Positions 30,844 through 36,372 of a stretch of DNA of 36,372 bases are shown here, piece by piece (the stretch's first letter is position 1; every line of letters starts with the position of its first letter). A program made the translations under genes and the position numbers. Location: the NCBI GenBank assembly GCA_902464035.1, contig CABQHT010000017.1, positions 1 through 36,372 on the forward strand, in the 5' to 3' direction. Source of the stretch: an uncultured Collinsella sp. Its GTDB lineage: Bacteria; Actinomycetota; Coriobacteriia; Coriobacteriales; Coriobacteriaceae. The notes beneath the pieces are model-generated. The model ran no database searches and had not been told where the DNA came from. It saw only the letters and a program-made list of their open reading frames with translations.

Positions 30844-32268
30844 CTAGCACACACCTTCCACAAAGCGGTCGAGCTCAACAAAGCGGGAACCCTTGACCAG
30901 TACAACATCATGTTTTTCAAGCGCGCCGCCCATGCGGTCGAGCACCTGCTGATAATCGGAGAACACCTGGATGCGGTCCTCGTCCATGCCCATCATGCGC
31001 GCGGCATCGGCCATAAGCTGGGCCAGCTCACCACCCACGCACGCCAGCATGTCGAGCTTCTTGGCGGCGGCATAGGCGCCCACGAGCTCATGCATGCGAG
31101 GAGCCTCATCGCCCATCTCGCCCATCTCGCCCAGGATCGCCATGCGAGACCCCGTGCACGAAAGCGAGCACAGCAGATCGAGGCCGGCTGCCATCGATTC
31201 GGCGCTGGCGTTATAGGAATCGTCGATGATGCGTGCACCGCTCTTGGCGCGCTTGATCTCCTGGCGGTGCCCGGTGATCGTGAGGCCCCTAAAGGCAGCA
31301 TCGATCTGCTCGGGCGTCACGCCCAGGCGATAGGCAACCGCGGCGGCCTTAACGGCATTAGGAACGGACTGCACGCCGGGGATGGCAAGCATGGTATCGA
31401 TTGTCTCGCCCTGACCAAAATCGAGCGTAAAGACCGGACGGCCCTCGTCATCAACGCGAACGTCGCGGGCGCGGACCTCATCATCGTCAGAGACACCGGC
31501 CAGCATCACGTCGATACCAGCAGGCTGGGCGAACGTATCGCGAATGAACGGCGTAAAATCGTCCTCGCCGCCCAAAACCAGCAGCGGCAAATAGTCGCCG
31601 GCGGCGCACATGCCCTGGACAATCTCGGCTTTAGCGCGGGCGATGTTCTCGCGGCTGCCCAAAATGCCGATATGAGAGGTGCCGATCTTGCTCACGATGG
31701 CAAGGTTGGGATTGGCGGACTGGGACAGGCGCTCGATCTCGTGGAAATGGTTCATGCCCATCTCGAGCACCAGGACCTCGGTATCGGCCGGAGCGGAAAG
31801 CACCGTGAGCGGCATGCCGATCAGGTTATTGAAATTGCCCTTGGTGGCCCAGACACGATAGCGCTTGGCGAGCACAGCGGCGAGAACGTCCTTGGTCGTC
31901 GTCTTGCCGATGGAACCGGTAATGCCAACGACCAGGCAGCCAAGCTCCAGGCGATACACGTGCGCCAAACGCAGCAGAAACTCCTCGGGATCATCGGTCA
32001 GCAAGATGGCACAGCCCTTGTCCTGCGCCAGCGAGACCAGCTCGGCCTCGGGCTCACGCGTCATCACGACGGCGCCGGCACCCGACTGGACGGCACGGGA
32101 AGCAAAATCATTGCCGTCGACGTTTTCACCGGGAAAGGCGACGAAAATCGTCCCTGCCTCGACCTGGCGCGAGTCGATAACGCACCCGCGGCATACCCGA
32201 TCGACTTCTCCCGTCACGGTTCGGGCCCCTGTTGCGGCCGCGAGGTTGTTGACGGCGATCTCTATCAT
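30844..32268 (-). CDS. murF: UDP-MurNAc-tripeptide-D-Ala-D-Ala ligase MurF
   Basis: A 474-residue Mur ligase that adds D-Ala-D-Ala to UDP-MurNAc-tripeptide. Features are CVIDSRQVEAGTIFVAFPGENVDGNDFASRAVQSGA (UDP-sugar domain), the ATP loop VGITGSIGKTTTKDVLAAVL, KGNFNNLIGMPLTVL, LEMGMNHFHEIERLS, and DDSYNASAESMAAGLDLL. GGGGAGC lies five bases before the start at 32268. A single complete Mur ligase lies here; the expected murE gene between ftsI and murF is missing, with only a 127-base gap. That gap contains a minus-strand TACAAT that might be a -10 element but no clear -35. Confidence 0.96.
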   Translation of the reverse strand: MIEIAVNNLAAATGARTVTGEVDRVCRGCVIDSRQVEAGTIFVAFPGENVDGNDFASRAVQSGAGAVVMTREPEAELVSLAQDKGCAILLTDDPEEFLLRLAHVYRLELGCLVVGITGSIGKTTTKDVLAAVLAKRYRVWATKGNFNNLIGMPLTVLSAPADTEVLVLEMGMNHFHEIERLSQSANPNLAIVSKIGTSHIGILGSRENIARAKAEIVQGMCAAGDYLPLLVLGGEDDFTPFIRDTFAQPAGIDVMLAGVSDDDEVRARDVRVDDEGRPVFTLDFGQGETIDTMLAIPGVQSVPNAVKAAAVAYRLGVTPEQIDAAFRGLTITGHRQEIKRAKSGARIIDDSYNASAESMAAGLDLLCSLSCTGSRMAILGEMGEMGDEAPRMHELVGAYAAAKKLDMLACVGGELAQLMADAARMMGMDEDRIQVFSDYQQVLDRMGGALEKHDVVLVKGSRFVELDRFVEGVC

Positions 32269-32395
32269 TGCAGCTCCCCTGTAAACCTAATAATGCTATC
32301 GGCGTATTGTATCCCAGCGCCGCCCATGCGTGGTGCAGGGCATGTGAACACCCCTCATATGGGACAACAAACCACGCCCCATAGATTGTAACCCC

Positions 32396-34261
32396 CTACT
32401 TCGTGTGCGGGATACCCAGCACGTCGAGCGCGTTGGCCATAATGGACTGGAACGGCACCGCAGCGGCATCTGAGCCGCTCGGCGTTCCGTCGAGCGTGAT
32501 ATAGCACAGCACCTTGGGCGATTGTGCCGGTGCAAAGCCCATAAAGGACGACATGTAGTTCTCCTTGAGGTAGCCGCCGTTCTCGTCGGCACGTTCAGCC
32601 GTACCGGTCTTACCCGCCACGTCATAGCCGTCAACCGCGCCGCCAACGCCCGTTCCCTCCGACACGACCGTCTGCATGCACGATGTCACCTGGGATGCGG
32701 CGTCCTCCGAAATCGCGCGCTCGCCTTCGCCCCAGTCCTTCTCATCGCCCTTGCTGGACTTATAGAAGTGCGGAGTCATCATCACGCCGCCGTTCGCGAT
32801 GCCGCCCACGGCACGTGCGACCTCAATCGGCGAGACAGACAGCGCCTGGCCAAAGCTCATCGAGCCCAGCGTGGCGCCGTCGTACTGGTCGCGCTCCTTG
32901 ACGATGCCCAGACTCTCACCCGGAAAATCGACACCGGAGCTATGACCGATGCCCCACTTGTCCACATAGGTGGCAAAATCATCGGCGCCGATCTTGCGTC
33001 CCACCAGGACAAAGCCCACATTGGACGAACGGCGCATCATCTCGCGCACGTCCATGGTCATGGTGTAGTCGCGCTTATCGGCATCGGTAACGGTGTCGTC
33101 GCCAACCTTAATGCTCGCCGGCACCTCAAACGACGTGCTCGAACGCACGGCTCCCAAGTCGAAGCCGGCACCGGCCACGAGCGTCTTAAAGACCGAGCCG
33201 GGCTCGTAGGCATCGGTAACCAGGCGCAAGTTCATGTCCTCGGTCTTGGCGTTTTCCAGATCGGTCTGGTCATATGTCGGATACGAGCATGCCGCCAGAA
33301 TCTCGCCCGTCGTGGGATCGGTGACCAGGGCCGAGCCATTCTTGGCCTTGGTCTTTTCGACCGCCTCGGCAAGGGCGTCCTCGGCGGCACGCTGGATATT
33401 GACATCGAGCGTCGTCACGATGTCCACGCCGTCCACCGCGGCAACCTTCTTATAGGCACCGCCCGCGATATAGCTACCGTCCCTTGCCCGCTCGCGCACC
33501 AGCGAACCGTTGGTTCCGGTCAAAAGCTTGTTGTACTGTTTTTCGAGGCCCGTAAGACCGTCGTTGTCCACGTTTACCACGCCAAGCACCTGCGATGCCA
33601 GGTTGCCGTAGGGGTATACGCGCTTCATGGCCTGCTCAAAGAGCACGCCGGGCAGGTTCTTCTTCTCCAGCGCCGCAGCATCGTCCTCGTCCACCTGACG
33701 CTTGATATACACCCAGGTGCCATCGGACATAACGAGATCACGACAGGTTTTCTTATCGATGCCCGTAGCTTTGACCAGTGCCGAGACCGTCTTGTCAACG
33801 TCCTCGATAAGCTGAGGATTCACGGCGATGTTGCGGCATTCGACCGACGACGTCAGCACGTTGCCGTTACGGTCGTAGATGGTACCGCGCTTGGCATACA
33901 GCGTCTGCGCAAGCAAGCGACGCGCATCGGCACGGTCGCGTAACTTATCGGCTTCCACGATTTGATAGTCGGCAAGGCGAAGGACGCCCAAGCCCAAGCC
34001 AAACCCGATGAAACCCATGACGGCTTTGCGACGGGGCAGCGGCGTGCCCGTGAGCCATTCGGTCGACGAGCTCTTGCACGGTCTGGTGTTATGCATTTGA
34101 GGACCACTCGAGCTACGGAGACGCGACGCGGGGTCGTTGCCATAGGACGGCCTCGCGTTGTAAGATGGCCGACCCGTTCCTTGATAACCAGAACGTCCCC
34201 GCGATGAGGGACGTCCAGAACCGCGACCCCCGTCGGAACCGCGGCGATAGTCATTTGTCAT
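32396..34261 (-). CDS. ftsI: FtsI / penicillin-binding protein 3-type septal transpeptidase
   Basis: A 621-residue class B penicillin-binding protein. An Arg/Gly/Ser-rich disordered tail (residues 1-75) precedes one membrane helix (about 79-97). The non-penicillin-binding module begins at KRGTIYDRNGNVL (125-137). The transpeptidase active site is complete: Ser356 in EPGSVFKT (SxxK), SSN at 412-414 and KTG at 551-553. It cross-links new septal wall with FtsW as glycosyltransferase partner. No C-terminal PASTA domains are present. Its start lies 17 bases after the ftsL-like gene; TTACT-type spacing rather than a strong ribosome site precedes it. Confidence 0.96.
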   Translation of the reverse strand: MTNDYRRGSDGGRGSGRPSSRGRSGYQGTGRPSYNARPSYGNDPASRLRSSSGPQMHNTRPCKSSSTEWLTGTPLPRRKAVMGFIGFGLGLGVLRLADYQIVEADKLRDRADARRLLAQTLYAKRGTIYDRNGNVLTSSVECRNIAVNPQLIEDVDKTVSALVKATGIDKKTCRDLVMSDGTWVYIKRQVDEDDAAALEKKNLPGVLFEQAMKRVYPYGNLASQVLGVVNVDNDGLTGLEKQYNKLLTGTNGSLVRERARDGSYIAGGAYKKVAAVDGVDIVTTLDVNIQRAAEDALAEAVEKTKAKNGSALVTDPTTGEILAACSYPTYDQTDLENAKTEDMNLRLVTDAYEPGSVFKTLVAGAGFDLGAVRSSTSFEVPASIKVGDDTVTDADKRDYTMTMDVREMMRRSSNVGFVLVGRKIGADDFATYVDKWGIGHSSGVDFPGESLGIVKERDQYDGATLGSMSFGQALSVSPIEVARAVGGIANGGVMMTPHFYKSSKGDEKDWGEGERAISEDAASQVTSCMQTVVSEGTGVGGAVDGYDVAGKTGTAERADENGGYLKENYMSSFMGFAPAQSPKVLCYITLDGTPSGSDAAAVPFQSIMANALDVLGIPHTK

Positions 34262-34278
34262 ACTCAGCTACCGTCTTA

Positions 34279-34749
34279 TTACTGAGCGGTCGCGGTCGAG
34301 CTAGCGCCCGCGGCTGCATCCTGCGAAAAATCAAGTGTAACGCTCTCGCTGGGCTCCACCATGCCATAAGCGCTCGCAAGGTCGCGAATGCGCGTGTCGG
34401 CGCCATAGACCGAATGCATGACCTCCAGGTCGGAGCTCTCATCGGTCGCCTTCTCGAGCGTGTTGGTAAGCGCGGCGTTGCTGTTGAGCACCTGGGCCGT
34501 AACGCCGGCGAGCGCCACACGGGCGACACCGATCGTCATGAAGATGGCCGCAATGATGCAAAACGTTTTAAGAACGCTCATGAAAACCGGGCTTACCGCC
34601 TGGTTTGCCTGACGGCCCGCGCCCGTGTAGACATCAAAGCGCGGCGCGCGCTGCTCGCGGGGAGCAACGGGGGCCTGCGGTGCCTCACGATAGGCGGGCA
34701 TGGCGCTCATATCATAGGCGAGTGCTGCGTTTGAAGTGTTGTAGCCCAT
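34279..34749 (-). CDS. ftsL: FtsL-like septum protein
   Basis: A 156-residue bitopic protein. A polar N-terminal tail of about 55 residues is followed by one membrane helix (about 57-82, FMSVLKTFCIIAAIFMTIGVARVALAG), a short heptad region (QVLNSNAALTNTLEKATDESSDLEVMHSVY) and IRDLASAYGMVEPSESVTLDFS, which matches the conserved end of FtsL (region ending in YGM-P). The name rests mainly on this pattern and on position between rsmH and ftsI, where ftsL normally lies, since sequence conservation in this family is low. FtsL forms a coiled coil with FtsB and binds FtsQ and FtsI. GGGAGG precedes the start. Confidence 0.8.
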   Translation of the reverse strand: MGYNTSNAALAYDMSAMPAYREAPQAPVAPREQRAPRFDVYTGAGRQANQAVSPVFMSVLKTFCIIAAIFMTIGVARVALAGVTAQVLNSNAALTNTLEKATDESSDLEVMHSVYGADTRIRDLASAYGMVEPSESVTLDFSQDAAAGASSTATAQ

Positions 34750-34839
34750 GATATGCCGCCTCCCATCCCGAGTACGTTGGTAGTGTGTTTAAGCTTCGTT
34801 TATGGTGCGAGCGGGAGGTCCAATATCGCGCGGTCGCGT

Positions 34840-35805
34840 CTACAGACGCTGCGCCACGCGGATCTTGGCTGATCTCGCCCGAGGGTTGCGCGCAACCTCA
34901 TCGGGTTGGGCAACCAGGGGTTTGCGGGTGATGACCTTGAGTATCGGCACGTTGCCGCACACGCACACCGGAATCTCCGGCGGACACGTGCACCCCTGGC
35001 TCATCTCCTTAAAGTGGTTCTTTACGATACGGTCCTCGAGCGAGTGATACGAGATGACGCAGATGCGTCCGCCCGGGTTGAGCCACCTTGTGGCGGCGTC
35101 TAGCCCTCGCTCGAGCACATCAAGTTCGTGATTGACCTCGATGCGAATGGCCTGGAAACTTTTCTTGGCTGGGTGTCCGCCATGCCGACGAGCGGCAGCG
35201 GGGATACCAGCCTTGATGATCTCGACAAACTGACCGGTGGTTTCGATCGGCTCATGCTCGCGGCGGCGCACGATCTCACGCGCGATCTGCGAGGCGAACT
35301 TCTCTTCGCCGTAGACGCGTAGAATCCGGGCGAGGTCGTGTTCGTTATAGGTGTTGATGACCTCAGCTGCGTTTAAGGTGTTGTTACCCGGATCCATCCG
35401 CATGTCCAATGGGGCGTCCTCGTTGTACGAAAAGCCCCTGCCAGGGATATCGAGTTGCGGCGACGAAACGCCCAAGTCGAACAGGAAGCCATCGACCCCG
35501 GGCACCTCGGCCGAGCAAAGCAGCTCGTCCAAGTCGCCGAAGTTGCCCTTCAGCAGCTGGTGCGGTACGCCGGGAACCTCGCGGTCCAGACGAGCGCCAG
35601 CGGCCTCGAGGGCCATGTCGTCCTGATCGACGCCGAGCAAAAGGCCGGTCTCCCCCACCTGCGCGGCCATCTTTACCGAATGGCCGGCACCGCCAAGGGT
35701 GCAGTCGCAGACAACGGAGCCGCTCTTGAGCTGCAGCGACTCAAGCACTTCGCCGAGCATGACAGGTTCATGCCGATATTCTTGTGTCAAGATCCCACGC
35801 TCCAT
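34840..35805 (-). CDS. rsmH: 16S rRNA (cytosine-1402-N4) methyltransferase RsmH (MraW)
   Basis: A 321-residue SAM-dependent methyltransferase acting on C1402 in the decoding centre of 16S rRNA. Blocks visible are YRHEPVMLGEVLESL, VVCDCTLGGAGHSVKM (SAM loop), GVDQDDMALEAA, GFLFDLGVSSPQLDIPGRGFSYNEDAPLDMRMD, RHGGHPAKKSFQAIRIEVNHEL, and ISYHSLEDRIVKNHFK. The Cys pairs in QGCTCPPEIPVCVCG near the C terminus are common in Gram-positive members. It is second in the dcw operon, 20 bases after mraZ. Confidence 0.97.
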   Translation of the reverse strand: MERGILTQEYRHEPVMLGEVLESLQLKSGSVVCDCTLGGAGHSVKMAAQVGETGLLLGVDQDDMALEAAGARLDREVPGVPHQLLKGNFGDLDELLCSAEVPGVDGFLFDLGVSSPQLDIPGRGFSYNEDAPLDMRMDPGNNTLNAAEVINTYNEHDLARILRVYGEEKFASQIAREIVRRREHEPIETTGQFVEIIKAGIPAAARRHGGHPAKKSFQAIRIEVNHELDVLERGLDAATRWLNPGGRICVISYHSLEDRIVKNHFKEMSQGCTCPPEIPVCVCGNVPILKVITRKPLVAQPDEVARNPRARSAKIRVAQRL

Positions 35806-35825
35806 CCGTTACTCGTGCCTTGCCC

Positions 35826-36260
35826 TTACGAGAAGAAGAGGTCCAGCAGGGCCTCGTCATCATCGTCCTCATCGGCCGTAGCGCGGTCCCAAACCTCAAG
35901 GTGGTCGTAGTTGCCCACAACCGTGACCTCGCGGTCGAGGTTCGCCTGCTTGCGGAGAGACTCAGAAAGACCGATACGACCCGCGCTGTCCACATCCATC
36001 GACGTGGTGCGCTTGTTGATCGCCCTCATGAGCTTCTGGTCGTTGATGTCACGCGGGTTAAAACCCTCGTGGCCCTCACGACCCGCGAAGAGTCCTTCGA
36101 CCCACTTATCGAAGGCCTCGGCAGAGAACACGTACAGAGCATCGACATCCAGGGCTTTAAACACGCGAACGTGCTCTCCAAGCTCCTCACGAAGGGGTGC
36201 AGGCAGGGACAGACGACCTTTTGCATCGAGATTGCGCTCGTATGCACCCGTCATTCCCAT
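35826..36260 (-). CDS. mraZ: MraZ transcriptional regulator
   Basis: A 144-residue AbrB-fold protein with the two tandem MraZ/SpoVT-like repeats: GAYERNLDAKGRLSLPAPLREELG (first DXXXR type motif) and TTSMDVDSAGRIGLSESLRKQANL (second). It forms an octameric ring that binds the TGGGN repeats before its own gene and autoregulates the dcw cluster. The C terminus is an acidic tail (ATADEDDDDEALLDLFF) beyond the second repeat. GGGGAGGG precedes the start at 36260. It is the first gene of the locus, as in most bacteria. Confidence 0.97.
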   Translation of the reverse strand: MGMTGAYERNLDAKGRLSLPAPLREELGEHVRVFKALDVDALYVFSAEAFDKWVEGLFAGREGHEGFNPRDINDQKLMRAINKRTTSMDVDSAGRIGLSESLRKQANLDREVTVVGNYDHLEVWDRATADEDDDDEALLDLFFS

Positions 36261-36328
36261 GTGCGCCCTCCCCTCGGTTACTCAGATGGCACGTACGCGG
36301 GGAACCACCCCGCCTGTCGACGTCATCA

Positions 36329-36357
36329 ATAATATGGGGAACCGCCCCATTTTTCAA
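36329..36357 (-). promoter_or_regulatory. Promoter of the dcw operon (PmraZ)
   Basis: On the minus strand TTGAAA (36357-36352) and TATTAT (36334-36329) are separated by exactly 17 bases, an excellent housekeeping sigma promoter. The transcript should start near 36322, about 60 bases before mraZ. The spacer contains the palindrome ATGGGG-CGGTT-CCCCAT. Confidence 0.85.
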
Positions 36358-36369
36358 CACCTTTCCCCA
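36345..36369 (-). promoter_or_regulatory. MraZ operator: three repeats at 10-bp spacing
   Basis: On the minus strand TGGGG (36369-36365), TGTTG (36359-36355) and TGGGG (36349-36345) repeat every 10 bases with 5-base gaps, as in known MraZ boxes (TGGGN repeats). The middle copy is degenerate and overlaps the -35 hexamer, so bound MraZ would block RNA polymerase. This fits autorepression. Confidence 0.8.
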
Positions 36370-36372
36370 CCC

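Noticed and set aside
28960..32391. Long plus-strand open frames opposite murD, mraY and murF
   Set aside because: They mirror well-supported Mur genes on the minus strand and show no recognisable domain.

Overview
The window is GC-rich chromosomal DNA from a Gram-positive bacterium, most likely an actinobacterium of the class Coriobacteriia and probably close to Collinsella. This placement is inference from gene content and protein style: a division cluster without ftsA, SepF plus DivIVA downstream of ftsZ, long basic or acidic disordered tails on the Fts proteins, strong C-ending codon preference, and a lipoprotein PstS. There is no phage, insertion sequence, tRNA or rRNA in the window.

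Left third (1-12.6 kb): a mixed housekeeping region with genes on both strands. It runs polA (5' end only, cut by the window edge), an M18 aminopeptidase, yaaA, a one-TM hypothetical protein, a TPP riboswitch with thiC, then thiD. A 332-bp gene-free stretch (6239-6570) follows, holding a palindrome and a six-copy, 40-bp-period array of alternating 17-bp motifs. After it come a GDSL/SGNH esterase, a PARG-like macrodomain protein with an altered catalytic motif, a Bax-inhibitor-1 family membrane protein, a small conserved hypothetical protein, a PiT phosphate transporter with its DUF47 partner, a large inverted repeat, and a nitroreductase whose 5' half and upstream DNA are strikingly G+T rich.

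Right two thirds (12.6-36.4 kb): one long minus-strand division and cell-wall (dcw) locus. In transcription order it is mraZ, rsmH, ftsL-like, ftsI, murF, mraY, murD, ftsW, murG, murC, murB, ftsQ, ftsZ, pgeF, [pstS, pstC, pstA, pstB, phoU], yggS, sepF, yggT, divIVA. A TTGAAA-N17-TATTAT promoter with three 10-bp-spaced MraZ boxes drives its start. Three things stand out: murE is absent from its usual place between ftsI and murF; a complete high-affinity phosphate (pst-phoU) operon lies inside the pgeF-yggS-sepF-yggT-divIVA tail, with pgeF and pstS overlapping by ATGA; and yggT appears to lack any canonical start codon.

How the genes work together: MurB/C/D/F, MraY and MurG build lipid II; FtsW and FtsI polymerise and cross-link it at the septum; FtsQ and FtsL connect them; FtsZ, SepF and DivIVA place the machinery. 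PstSCAB-PhoU and PiT-DUF47 are two independent phosphate importers. ThiC and ThiD make the pyrimidine half of thiamine under TPP control. The best candidates for something undescribed are the 40-bp-period array (6299-6516), the strand-biased G+T block (about 11790-12250) with the adjacent 24-bp perfect inverted repeat, and the embedding of phosphate uptake in the division locus.
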